Position numbers and translations under genes: made by a program. A DNA stretch of 64,000 nucleotides from Lichtheimia corymbifera B2541 (lineage: Eukaryota > Mucoromycota > Mucoromycetes > Mucorales > Lichtheimiaceae), in assembly GCA_000697475.1 (NCBI GenBank), contig JNEU01001169.1, positions 186,001 through 250,000 on the forward strand, in the 5' to 3' direction. Numbering within the stretch: the stretch's first letter is position 1; every line of letters begins with the position of its first letter. Positions 1 to 11,049 of the stretch are shown here, in pieces. The notes below the pieces were generated by a model. The model was not told the DNA's origin and searched no databases. It worked only from the letters and a program-made list of their open reading frames with translations.

Positions 1-202
1 GCATTGAAGCGGAATCGTGCTGGTGTAACGAACGACCCAACAGCATTCACATGTTTTTACTTTTCATGCATGATAGACAAGTGAATATTTTTTATTTCTG
101 AAAGTGCTACATTGGGGACCACCTGTGGATGTCAATGGGATTGTATTGCTTGTTGTCAAGAAGGATGATGATGATGATGATGATGGTGATGATAGAGTTT
201 AT
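1..202. other. 3' flank, no gene seen
   Basis: No supported gene lies here. The segment is the 3' flank of the CCCH/RWD-like gene that ends at 203. An AATAAA on the minus strand (+ strand 198-203) overlaps the last base of that gene's stop codon and probably serves as its polyadenylation signal. The plus-strand open frame across this stretch is the complement of the last exons of that gene. Confidence 0.5.
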
Positions 203-927
203 TTATGCAATGAGATCTGGAAATTGAACGCTCAACCAGTCCAGCTGTTGAACAAGAGTAATATGACGTTGTTGATGCCATTCGTGTGCTTCAAATGCTT
301 CTTCGATCCTCCTGATAGATACATGATGATCATCAGTCATGGGGTTCATCCCAAGTTTGGTATGTACTATGACTTACTGCTTGATTTGTGGTGACAAGTC
401 ATGATTTTGTATCCGAATGGCACATTGAGAATCGGGATAATCGACAGGAATAACGAGGTCAAGATGTAGAATGGTGGGATCTATCCGCATATCTTGCAGA
501 GGAAGACTAACACTGATCATGGAAAAAGAGTCTTCAGGACCACTAGGCCATGCTCTTTAACATCATCATCCTTCCTTCCTTTCCATCGATGGTGTCGTTT
601 TTACCTTGATGGATCCTTATATGGCTTATACTTCTTCTCCAGTTGATCCAACTCCAAATCTCGAATGGCACGTTGTATTGAGTGAGAGTCACTGTTGTTG
701 TTGTTGTTGTTGTTTTGGGATATCGTTTGCTGGGTTGGGGATGAGGGTATCGTCGTGTCATCCAACGCGTTGTCACCAATAATCACGGCATGGGCATTGG
801 AGGATGGCATTCCGTGAATGGGTAAAATGTGAGCAAAGAGACACTCGTCACCAGCACGACAGTTGCCCTGAGCGAAAAAGCGACAAGCCGTTGGGAACCG
901 TTTTGTGGAATGGGCGGTCGAATACAT
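203..927 (-). CDS. CCCH zinc-finger protein with RWD-like C-terminal domain
   Basis: Three exons (927-605, 542-378, 311-203) join in frame to a 198-residue protein. The N-terminus has one CCCH finger, C-x7-C-x5-C-x3-H, read as ACRFFAQGNCRAGDECLFAH (about residues 15-34), the usual single-strand RNA-binding type. A poly-Asn stretch and a charged helix follow. The C-terminal ~90 residues (for example LHLDLVIPVDYPDSQCAIRI and LVQQLDWLSVQFPDLI) have the strand-rich P-x-x-YP pattern and terminal helix of RWD-like domains. The donors are GTAAAA and GTAAGT. The second-exon acceptor could be at 543 or 555; both keep the same frame. The start is the first ATG before the finger; the open frame extends upstream without another convincing ATG. 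It shares a divergent promoter region with SSD1. Function unknown; an RNA-binding adaptor is an inference. Confidence 0.75.
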
Positions 928-1233
928 ATGCAGTAAAATGGAAAAGGGGTGAAAAAACACAGCAGTCAATCGTCCTCGGTCACACGGGAATTGTTCGATC
1001 ATAAAGTGGTGCCTGTGTTCACTCTAATCGCTGATGGGATGTAGTACAGACATATCTTAATCCCAGCGCAAATATCCGTTTAGGTGGTGATACATTAACA
1101 CTCTCGGTGTCTTTCTTTTCTCTCTCTCTCTCTCTTTCTTTTACTCTCTTTTTTTTTCTCTTCCTCCTTCCTTTTATTCTGGCATCTCGGCCCTGATTGG
1201 ACTTTAGTCTCATTCCTTTTTGTCATTTCACTG
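928..1233. promoter_or_regulatory. Divergent promoter region of the CCCH/RWD gene and SSD1
   Basis: This 306-base spacer separates two divergent start codons. It carries a long pyrimidine tract on the plus strand (about 1105-1175, TC-repeat rich) just upstream of the SSD1 start, typical of fungal transcription start regions. No clear TATA box was found. Confidence 0.5.
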
Positions 1234-4200
1234 ATGGACAACGACCCCATACAGTTGGAGCACCAAACAGCTCCAGAGAGCACTCGTGGTCTTTTTGACC
1301 CTCCCGAAACAAAGGTAAAAGGAGGAGGAGGTGGTGTAAAAGTAACTTTATTGATTAACTTGCGGATCGATCATTGATTGATAACAGCCCCCGCTCAACT
1401 CTGCTCCTACATTTGATAAACGCCGCTCTCTTCAATCCTATTCTCCCCTCATTGACACAACCAATCGATCATCATCATCATCATCATCATCATCCTTTTC
1501 TCGTGGTCATCAACGTTCTCGTTCAGCTGTCATGCTTGGAAACTTTGGAGGTCGTCGTGGATCAGGTTTATTACATACATTGACTGAAGAGGCAGCAGCA
1601 GCCACAGCAACTACAACTACTACAACCGAGGATGATAAGAAGGTCACTGTGGATTCACTTCAAGATATGATCAATACATTGAAATCATTACCACCTGTCA
1701 CTATCAAGGAGGGCGGCGGACAACAACAACAACAAGTGATGCCATCTCCCAGTACAAGTGTGCCAACACCTCCTCAACGTATGCCACAACGACGTCGATC
1801 CACATTGAGTGGCGCCGATACCATGCAAAATATGGTCCAGAATACGGTTCAGGAACTACGCAATATCGATAGGCACAGCGTTGGTATGGTGGGTGCTCGT
1901 CGAAGAAGTCGTCGTGCCAGCAGTATGACAAGTACGCTTGAAGCTTCGGTTGCTTTACGCGATGCCGCTTTGGCTGAAACAGAGGCCAAGTTGCTAGGCA
2001 CCTTTGCAAAGATTGAGGAAGATGAACCCGATGCCACCATGGTGCCTCCTACTCCCATTCCTCGTCGCCATTCAGTCTCTCGTCCCATCATGGAAGACCC
2101 TCCTATCATACGTCCTCGTCGTCGTTATTCAGAATCCTCAAGTGGGTTTGATCTTTCTTCTCTGCATAATGGTTCGCTTGGTGGTGGTCCCAAGCGTATG
2201 TCTCTTCAACAACTACCTACCTTGGCTGAAAATGGAGAAATGTCGTCTTCGTTAAGATCTGGAAGACGTCTCACCTTCAACAAGCCCTTGACACTTGAAG
2301 ATAGCAACAAGAGACTCTCCAATGGTCCCAGTAGTGCAGGTCATAGTCGTCGGTCTTCACGTAATTTAGACTATGATTGGCGATCCAGTAAGTTGTGACA
2401 TATATGGATTGGATGGGTTGGATCATGGATTTAATATTTTTTCTTTTCAGGCACCGGTCCTATCTTAGCACCTGCAAGTGCATTGCAATCTTTCAATCTG
2501 GTTCCTTTTACGCCTACACGTGTCAGTTTTGCAAAGGATGATGCCAACCCACATCAACGCCGTCCATTGTTTATTGCCCATTTACCATTCTCTGCACTGC
2601 CACCCTTGTTCCGATCACGACAACTGGTGCGTGGCATGTTACGAGTCAACAAACGCAACCGAAGTGACGCCTATGTCACATGTGAGGAGTTGGATGCCGA
2701 TGTGTATATTTGTGGATCGCGTGACCGTAACCGTGCACTGGAAGGCGATGTGGTGGCTGTACGTCTTGTGGATGTCGATAAGGTGTTGCGGGAAAAGAGA
2801 GAAAAGGAGGATGCCAAAATTGCACGTAATGGCGGCAAAACACGTACCCGTATGCCTGATGAGGAGGATGAGAATGAAATCATCTTTGGTGGTGATGATG
2901 ATGTTGAAACTGTCAAACCAAAGTACTGTGGTGTGGTCGTTGCTGTGCTTGAGCGCGCTCAAAACCAAGTCTTTTCCGGGTAAGTCGAATCCTGCTACTG
3001 TCACACACATGCAAACTGATGTAAACATGTTTCATCCATTGGATAGCACTCTGACCCTCATGAGACCCAATAATAAGCGTGCACAAGAAGAAAAGGCTGC
3101 TGAACAAGCTCGTCTCGCTGAAGGTGAAATCCCACGCAAAGAAGCACCAAGAATCGTTTGGTTCAAGGCAACCGATAAACGTGTACCCCTTATTGCCATT
3201 CCCATTGAACAAGTGCCAACCGACTTTATTGACAACAGTGAACACTATGCAACTCGTTTATTTGTGGTATGTGGATTTTGTTGTCATCATAGGCATGTTC
3301 TTAACTCACACACAATGTATTAGGGCTCTATCAAACGCTGGCCAATTACTTCATTGCATCCATTTGGTTATTTGGAACGTGAATTGGGCCAAGTGTCTGA
3401 ATTGGATGTGCAGGTCATGGCCATTCTTGCCGACAACAACGTGACAGATTCCGAATTTGGGGAAGCCGTCATGGCATGTCTACCATCCTTACCAGCTCAG
3501 CTCCCCGACACAAACGATCGTCGTGATTGCACCAATATGCGCTTGTTTACCATTGATCCTGCAAACTCCTCAGGTAATACAAATTCATCTTGTCAGTGCC
3601 ATATTCCTATGTGTAGCTCATGCATGAGTGTAGTCTTGGATGATGGCTTTTCTATTCGCAAGATGGGTGATGATACCTATGAAGTGGGTGTACACGTCAG
3701 CGATGTATCGCATTATATTCAGCCTCATTCGGCATTGGACAAAGAGGCCCGTGCACGCGGTGTACGAGTGGATCTTGTCAGTACACATGTGCCTATGCTT
3801 CCTGAAACATTAACACACAAAGTAACAAACTTGGAACCCAATGAAACCAGGTACGTCAAACAATCATCATCATGCTATCAGAACAGAAAAAATTCATTCA
3901 TCCTCCTTAGATTGGGTATCTCGGTTATTTGGACAATGAATTCCCAAGGACAAATCTTTAATACATGGGTCGGCAAATCGCTTATTCGGTAAGTGAACGT
4001 AATAAGTACTTGATGCATCTACCCATGTATATTGATACCAATATTTGGATAGCTCGAGTGCCAAATTCACGTATGAGGAAGCCCAATCCATTTTGGAAAA
4101 GGAATCAACGTCTTCCGAGATTGAGCAAGATATCCGCAGTCTTTTATCCATTGGCGCCAAAATGCGCGCAACGCGTCTTGATCAAGGTGGAGCCATGTCC

Positions 4201-5543
4201 TTGATGCGAGAAGAGCTTTCATTTGCATGCGAACAAGGATATCAAATCCCACCCACTGCTGTATCACCCAAGAACATCCTGGCTGCTGAGAAATATGTCA
4301 AGGAAATTCAATTGCGGGCCAACATTACAGTGGCACAAAAGATTTCAAGCCATCTTCCTGAGCAAGCCATGTTGCGTCGTCATGCTCCACCTCTTGATAG
4401 AAAGATTGTAAGTTGGTTCTGGGTCATATACACACATACAGTAGGTGTGCTAATGGATGGTGGTTGTTAGCGTGAGCTTCAGCAATATGCGGGAGAGCAT
4501 CTCAATGTAAAGTTGGATATTGCAAGTGCCAATGCCTTGGAGCGATCCGTACAAGCTATTGTCGATCCACAACTACGCAAACTCGTTACCAGTCTTGTTC
4601 TCAAAACATTCCAGCCGCCAAAATACTTTTGCATCGGCACATTTGATATCCTCAAATATTCCCATTATGCGCTCAGCGTGCCTTTGTTTACCCACTTTAC
4701 TGCACCAAGCCGTCGTTACTCTGATATCATTGTTCATCGCCAATTGACGGCTGCTTTTGATGATGGTATGTGTGGTGTTATACTTTGATCATCATCATGC
4801 GTGGTAGTATTAACGCGTCTCTCTCTTTTTTCTCAGATAAGGAATTTTACCTTGACCGTGATACAGTACAGAAATTGGCTCAACATTGCAATGTCAAAAA
4901 GGAAGCTGCTCGGATAGCCCGTGATCAGAGCAACTTGTTATTCTTGGCTCGACACCTTTGTGCCAAGCAACAGCCTCCCAGCAACTCGATTGCTATTTTC
5001 AGAGACGCTATTGTGGTGGCTGTCACCAGCAGCTACTTTGATGTGATGGTACCTGATTACAACTTGGAAAAGCGTGTGCATCTTGCGCACTTGCCTGTGT
5101 GGAGCAGCAAATACGATGCCACGGGATTGACCATGTATTGGAAGAAGGGTGTTTCTACGCCCACAGGATGCAACAGCACAGCACAAGTTGATTTTGATGA
5201 AGAAGATGAGGATATGGATGAAGATGTCTTGGTAGAAGAAATGGAACAAGATCATGCATCACCCTCACAACAGGTTGTCATGGCAACACCTCTTTCAACA
5301 AGACCCATGATGAATGGTGGTGTCGGTGGAAATACATACCAACAGCATCAGCAGCAGCAAATACCGACTCGTCCACGTCGTGCCTCTGTCTTACGAGCTC
5401 GGTTGTCAGATAGCACAGGATATAGTCATGAACAATCTTCTCAAACACTCAAGCCATTGGATAGGATCAAGGTGGTGGTCATTGTTGAAATGAGTAAACC
5501 ACCTCCAGTCGTTCGTGTATTGGCTGCAAACCCATTTGCATGA
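1234..5543 (+). CDS. SSD1: SSD1-family RNB-domain RNA-binding protein (pseudo-nuclease)
   Basis: Ten exons (1234-1314, 1388-2387, 2451-2979, 3047-3266, 3324-3573, 3634-3850, 3911-3988, 4053-4407, 4471-4765, 4837-5543) give 1243 residues. The N-terminal third is low complexity (Ser, Gln and Arg rich) with NDR/Cbk1-like basic sites, including an exact HxRRxS in GHSRRSSRNL. Then come cold-shock-type domains (SGSRDRNRALEGDVVAV reads ICGSRDRNRALEGDVVAV here) and an RNB domain ending near HFTAPSRRYSDIIVHRQL, then an S1-like tail. These are the Ssd1/Dis3L2 hallmarks. Ssd1 is known to bind mRNAs for cell-wall proteins and repress translation under control of the Cbk1 kinase. The segment aligned with the active-site RDLDDA of real RNB nucleases reads SVLDDG near residue 694, so one catalytic acidic residue is lost, as expected for the inactive Ssd1 branch. 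It converges on the F-box gene. Confidence 0.93.
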
Positions 5544-5646
5544 TAGTTGTAACATTTCCTCTTAAAAAAAGCTTACCCTCATACATACTCAAATAAAACA
5601 AAAACAATGATGCCATGTAAAAGTTATGCATCGAACAACAAGGCAT
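5544..5646. terminator. Convergent 3' ends of SSD1 and the F-box gene
   Basis: The two genes end 103 bases apart, tail to tail. AATAAA at 5592-5597 is the likely SSD1 polyadenylation signal. On the minus strand an AATAAA overlaps the F-box gene's stop codon (+ strand 5646-5651). Confidence 0.55.
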
Positions 5647-6634
5647 TTATTGGGGACGACGATAATGAGGTAATGAGGTAATGGCTTGTTCTGATACAAA
5701 GGGATTGTGTTCAATGGTGAGATGACGACATTTTAGCCGACCAGCGGCAAAACGATACAATGTTGAGTCCGTGATATGGGTATGTGTAAGGCGAAATGAA
5801 TCGAGTTCCAATGGTATATCGAACAAGTCCTCCAAGCACCTGTCATCCACTTGAGCACCCGAAAGTTCCAGCCGTTTCAATTGTGCTAATGGTCTTACTA
5901 CTTGAGCAATGTCTGCTTGTTGTGAACGACTGCCCAGTGTACATCGATCGATCACTAACGTCTGAAGACTGCGTCTGCGATGGGTCGTAAACTCCACAAG
6001 GGATTGATGATCCAAAGAATCCAATTTGACTAGACGAACATCCATCAGGGTACGTGGCAGTGTGTTGAGTGATTGGCCGTCAATGGGTGTCATCTGAATC
6101 TCCACGTGCGTTAAGCTATCGAGACCACCAAAGTCGCATTCGAGCATAAATGGAAAGCTTTCTAATCCGCCCATATGCAATATGCGCAAGTTTTTGCAGT
6201 ATTTGGACATGAGTCGAATGGTGTCAGGCTTGACTGAGGATGGATGACCAAGTGTTAACGAGACGAGGTTGGGGCAGTAACGGATCATCTTGTGGACTCG
6301 CATGTCGATCCCATAACGGTTCACAGGGCTCAGGTCAACATTGCGAATGTATTCTCCATAAGGAAGCAACGTATCTCGGCTGGCAATGGTCCTGACAAAC
6401 CCTACAAATCCAAGGTAATTCTTGATCTCATAATCCCTATATTCCAACCATGAGTATCCATGTATGATCCATAGAAGAATATAAACATACATACCGGTAG
6501 AACTTGCTACAAACAAAGTGCGCCCATAGTTTGCATACACACATGGCTCGAAAAATAAACTTGTCATTGCTGGCAACGTCCATTGCATATTCGCAAATGA
6601 CCTGTTGCAGATCAAATGGAAGCATGACCGGCAT
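5647..6634 (-). CDS. F-box and leucine-rich-repeat protein
   Basis: Two exons (6634-6495 and 6436-5647; 58-base intron with GTATGT donor and ATATAG acceptor) give 309 residues. The first ~45 residues form a degenerate F-box beginning LPFDLQQVICEYAMD and ending VCKLWAHFVCSKFYR, the site that binds Skp1. The rest has repeated leucine-rich patterns such as LVSLTLGH, LRILHMGGLES and LKRLELSGAQVDD. Known F-box/LRR proteins are substrate receptors of SCF ubiquitin ligases; the target cannot be inferred. The ATG at 6634 was chosen because it places the F-box at the extreme N-terminus. An unspliced longer frame starting upstream skips the F-box and was not used. It is divergent from the ECL1-type gene. 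Confidence 0.8.
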
Positions 6635-7107
6635 TTCGTGTGGGCAATGGAGAGGAGAGGAACACTGCGTGCGTGAGAGTGGGAAAGAGAGAAAAAAGAG
6701 AAGAGAGCATATTCGGTGTCACCATCCATGGGTTGGTTTCAGCTACAACATTGGCGAATGAGCGCTGCTGTCGAATGACTTTTTTAGTAAGGCTCTCCCG
6801 ATCTTGGCTGTCTCAGTGTCTTTTGGTTGCTGTCATTGATAGCTCATTGGATCCGTGTTACACGGTGGCCGCTGCTACAACGCTCATGACAACTTGATCC
6901 CTTTGATATGTAATGAACCGGCTTCATTTGTCTCACTCTTCAACTTCACCAATCGACCGCTGTATTCATAAGCTCAACGTCTCCGCAATTCAGCAAGCAC
7001 ATAAAAATGACGTGCTCAGTTGTCTGATAATGCATCAATCACACTCACACCTTGTAACAGAAACGAATTCGCATTTAGTCACTTTTCTTTTTTCTCTTCT
7101 TTTCGAT
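6635..7107. promoter_or_regulatory. Divergent intergenic region
   Basis: This 473-base region lies between the divergent starts of the F-box and ECL1-type genes. A pyrimidine-rich run (about 7082-7105) precedes the ECL1-type start. No convincing gene or TATA box was seen. Confidence 0.4.
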
Positions 7108-7540
7108 ATGGCTGATACGAATTGGTGCTGTTATTGTGATAAAGCAATACCTATGGGTTATTCGGTAAGTCCATCTGCTTGGTATCACCCCGTCCTCCTA
7201 CTGACATTGGAATTACATACAGGGATCCCTTTATTGCTCGGAAGAATGCCTTCGTCGTGATACGCTCGAACATCGACGACCCTCAGCAGACGTTAATGCG
7301 TTATTTGATCCTCGGCATTATGATCATAAAATGAAGCAATTTTTATTCACCCCACAACAAGATAATGCACCAACACCATCCTCGAACGGTGATCCATGTG
7401 ATGCCACCACCACAACCTCTGATCAAGAAGGTTCTACCGTGCTTGCACGATCACAAAGTATTACAAGCAACACGTCCACCACAGGCGACTCGGATAAAGT
7501 GACACTCGTCAACGGTGACGACGACGCTAATAACAGCTGA
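7108..7540 (+). CDS. ECL1/2/3-family zinc-binding protein
   Basis: Two exons (7108-7164, 7223-7540) give 124 residues. The first ~35 residues hold two cysteine pairs, WCCYCDKAIP and LYCSEECLRRD, separated by a short linker that spans the splice junction. This CxxC...CxxxC arrangement at the extreme N-terminus, with a disordered Ser/Thr-rich remainder, is the pattern of the fungal Ecl1 family, small proteins that extend chronological life span in fission yeast and respond to nutrient limitation. The remaining ~85 residues are low complexity. The family assignment rests on the short motif only, so a generic zinc-finger protein is the alternative. Confidence 0.65.
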
Positions 7541-8041
7541 CAGCTAGAAGACATGACAGTAGTCATATACCCTAACTGATAAAAAGAGCTGCTGTTGTTG
7601 GTCAGAATGACGTCTTGTAGACAAATAAATGAGAGCATTCATGCGGAAGGAGAAAAAAGGGCACCCAAAAAAAATCGGAGCTGATGACAATGCTGCCATT
7701 GCATGATGATGATGACACGTATACATTCCATCTTATAATTATGATAAGCTTTAGTTTGTCATGTTGAGAATGATGCAAAAGGACAAGTGGTAGTAAAAAA
7801 AGTGGATTCGATTTCTGCCTCAATACATATATATACGTCATGATGACATGGAGCCAAGCAAAGCTATCATATGCACACGTGTGTAAGATACTTACCCTTG
7901 TCTTTCATTGCATACGAGCTAGCCTAGAGCAGGTTTGCTTCAAAATCACTATCCCATATAGGTGGGAATATGCATACGTTCATGACATGAAAATGACGAT
8001 TGATGAAAGTAGAAAGAAAACCACCCAACAACAATAACGAC
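7541..8041. other. Intergenic, no gene seen
   Basis: Short open frames here lack splice support, domain patterns or good context. The region contains the 3' flank of the ECL1-type gene and the upstream promoter of the C2-domain gene. Confidence 0.4.
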
Positions 8042-8050
8042 TATAAAAAG
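8042..8050 (+). promoter_or_regulatory. TATA box of the C2-domain gene
   Basis: TATAAAAAG lies 76 bases upstream of the ATG at 8118, followed by a CT-rich initiator-like tract. The spacing suits a strong TATA-dependent fungal promoter. Confidence 0.6.
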
Positions 8051-8117
8051 CTGCTTCTGTGATGAAGAAAAGACACTCCATCATTCTTCTTTTCTTTCTC
8101 TTCTATCAAACAATACC

Positions 8118-8172
8118 ATGCTCTCATCTACTGCTGCACCCACTCGTGGCAAGCTTGCCGTTACTGTTGGTA

Positions 8173-8205
<33 letters not shown>

Positions 8206-8766
8206 AGTGAAGGATGCTCACTAACAATGTTCTTAGTCGAAGCCCAAGACCTCAAAAAGGAAGACGTTGTGAGCGATGTAAGTGTACGGGTTCGTTATTG
8301 TGTCATCCAAGAATTAACCATTCTTTTGCCTATTAGAATGATGTCTACGTGTAAGCTTGCTCTTTCCAATGATGTTGTCATCCTCACTCACCCACTCACT
8401 TTTTCTCTTGTGTATAGTGAGGCCTGGTTGAACAAGAACTATAAGCAAAAGACTGGAACCATCAAAAACACCAGCTGCCCCATTTGGAACGAGACGTTGG
8501 TCTTCCCAGTTGAAAAGGGTGACAAGGAGAACAAGCTCTATGTACGCGTATTGGACAAGGATGTTGCGGATTCTGACAAGATCGGTGAAGGCAAACTTGA
8601 TTTTTCGAATGTCTACAAGGAAGGCACTGCCCCCATTGATGAATGGATTTCCCTTCCCACCCATTTCCACCTCTCGGACAAGGGCAAGGTTCATCTCAAG
8701 GTTGAATTCACTCCAGAGACTGAGCCAGCAGCAGCAGCCCCTGCCACCCAAACACAACAGCAATAA
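8118..8766 (+). CDS. Small single C2-domain protein
   Basis: Four exons (8118-8169, 8237-8277, 8337-8350, 8418-8766) give 151 residues; the third exon is only 14 bases. The protein is one C2 domain: GKLAVTVVEAQDLKKEDVVS, then NDVYVEAWLNKNYKQKTGTI, then CPIWNETLVF, then VRVLDKDVADSDKIGEG. Acidic residues in the first loop (EDVVSDND) and third loop (DKDVADSD) fit Ca2+ coordination. C2 domains bind membrane phospholipids or proteins. An Ala/Gln tail follows. The first intron holds a (TG)n run of about 28 bases. A strong TATA box and short 5' leader suggest high expression. The specific role is unknown. Confidence 0.85.
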
Positions 8767-9945
8767 GATGTTGATATGATGTTTCTTTCTCGCTCTTTCT
8801 CCATCTAGCTAGTGATCTTCTTTTTTTACTATTAGCTTTCACATCTTGCGAAATAACATGTTACCCCCTTTGTGCGCATCATTGCTTATCTTTTTATGTG
8901 CTTTGAAGAGGATTGAGGAGGTGGTACATAAACCACATGTTGGTTACACGAAAAGCATTGGCTTTCATGCAGCATCTTGATATAACCATTGCTGTACGCT
9001 TTTTTTTATTTGAGTCAGCACACCTCATGTAACCCAACAATAACAGCCCAAGCTGCTGCAAGATCCCCATCGTACCCCAAACATCACTGCTGAGGTTGTT
9101 TACTGTAAATGGAGGCATGCATGTTCCTTTAGTTTATAGCATCTCTGCTTTTATGATGGCGAGGTTACTATCCACGATCCTTACTATGCATGTTTCAAGA
9201 ACAAAACGCTGCTGTCAATGTGATCATCAGCATATTCCAAGATATAAGGGGGCCTGATATACCCAACGTTACAGCTTTCGAGGAGGCGGGATACTCTATT
9301 TAAAGCTGTTTTGAGCTTAGCAGAGGGAATTGGATGTATGAATGAGGCGTCAAACAAAACCTTTATTCGGATGATTGCGCCCACACAACAGAGCAGCATG
9401 CGTGTATTACAGTAGACCGGTCCAAATATATATATACAGCGTAACCTGCTCCCGCCAACAACAGCAAGTTCTCTCTTTTTACCCCTTTATAGAAAACGAA
9501 TACTCCTGGATTTCCTTGTATGTAACGATAGCCAGGGCATAATGACAGAAAACCTTGCCATGTCGTCGGAATACAATTACAGTATTGTACCCCCATAGTA
9601 GTAGTAGCAGTAGTAGTCATTATCATTGGATGTGATGATAAAAAGTGGCCGTGTCGTACAAATCTTGCAGATGGCGGACACGTATATCTCTTTTTCAGGA
9701 AGTGCTGCTGCACTGATAATCATAACAATTTGTTTATGTTTGCATGTTGTTGTGGAGAAAAGGGTAAAAGATGGCGCAGGAACACATACACATCTTTTCT
9801 CCTGTCTTATGTGTGTGTGTGGGTCAGCATAAAAGAGAGATAAAATTATTGCTACCAGCAAAACTAGTCATCCTCTTTCTACTCTTTACCACCTCCCCTC
9901 CCCTATTCCCCCCACCAAACCTCTGTGAAGAAAACAAAAAGCATC
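8767..9945. other. Intergenic, no gene seen
   Basis: Nearly 1.2 kb without a supportable gene. Open frames on both strands are short and lack domain patterns. A few microsatellite-like runs (for example GTAGTAGTAG near 9600) are present, and a pyrimidine-rich tract near 9880-9920 precedes the next gene. Confidence 0.4.
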
Positions 9946-10970
9946 ATGATCTGTCATTCACTCCCTGTTGTCGCGTTTTGGTTAGCTGTGATAGCCAATG
10001 GAGCTTTTGCCACCATGGCACCAAGTTATCCTGATCCAGGTGCTATATGGACAGCCGGAAAACAATACCAGATTCTATGGGGTAACATAACAAATGAAGG
10101 AGTCCTTTGTTATAAGAGATACTCATGCATCCTGGTTAGCCGATGATGGAAAATCCCCCAGTGTAAATGAAAGTTGGACCAATTTTAAAATAGGTATGCA
10201 GTTTCTTCATTAGGTGCCCATTCAATCTGACAGTGCAATAACACCATCCAAGATTTTATGACTGGAGACAATGCGAATCAAACATTTCTCACAAACGTCG
10301 CAAAGGTATAAGCGATATCCAAAACCAAATCAGCTCATGTATTCATTCCTTTTGAATGCAATATGTAGGGTTTGGATGGTAGCAAAACGACTTCATTCAC
10401 TTGGACGGCACCCCATGTGGATCCTTATTCTGCCATTTACTTTTTTATGTTTACCAATGGTAAGTGGGTGGCTAATGACTACAAATCTTGTGGTATAACT
10501 AAAAATGTGCATATATAGCTGCTGGTGAGACTGCATGGACTACACGATTTGGTATTGTGGCGAAGGATGGCGACACGTTGGTTCCTGAACAAGAAAAAAC
10601 TCAGTCCACAGGTACATATAAATAGAGCCCTCGATCCATATCCAAATCCTTTAACCTCGATGGGTCATCCATACTAGGCGAGAAGATCCCATGGGGTAAT
10701 GGGAAATTGATTGATAATGCCAATACCGCAACCAATGCTTCAACAACCTCCTCAACAGCAGCCTCGTCAGCAACTGCATCCCCTGCATCAGGACCTCCTG
10801 CTGCCACTAGTGGAGATGATACGGGAGTAACACCTAACGCAGCAGCAGCAGCTAATGCTTCCAACCATCCAGAATCCAGTGTTACCAAATATGACCCATC
10901 AATGCGGTGGATTGCCACCATCACCCTCCTTTCCTCTGCTGTTGTTGCCTTACATAGCTTGTATCAGTAG
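9946..10970 (+). CDS. Kre9/Knh1-like Ser/Thr-rich GPI-anchored cell-surface protein
   Basis: Six exons (9946-10081, 10140-10193, 10253-10305, 10369-10459, 10519-10611, 10678-10970) give 239 residues. A signal peptide (about residues 1-22) is followed by PDPGAIWTAGKQYQILWADD, the start of the Kre9/Knh1-type immunoglobulin-like domain found in fungal wall proteins; later blocks are DFMTGDNANQTFLTNVAKGL and HVDPYSAIYFFMFTNG. An Ala/Ser/Thr-rich linker with Asn-glycosylation sites and a hydrophobic C-terminus (IATITLLSSAVVALHSLYQ) indicate a GPI anchor. Kre9 relatives act in beta-1,6-glucan assembly, but this fungus-specific branch is uncharacterised. The ATG at 9946 is used; an upstream in-frame GTG is not a plausible start. 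Confidence 0.8.
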
Positions 10971-11049
10971 ATGTATTTGAGTTGCAAAATATAATAATTT
11001 AGTGTGTGCGTGTCTCTTGATGGAATGTAAGCGGAAAAAAAAAAGTATT

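Noticed and set aside
2478..3323. Second long plus-strand frame inside SSD1
   Set aside because: It is an alternative frame of conserved SSD1 exons, without any domain pattern.
5647..6729. Single-exon 360-residue version of the F-box protein
   Set aside because: It reads through an intron with consensus sites and loses the F-box, which lies in another frame at the start of the spliced model.
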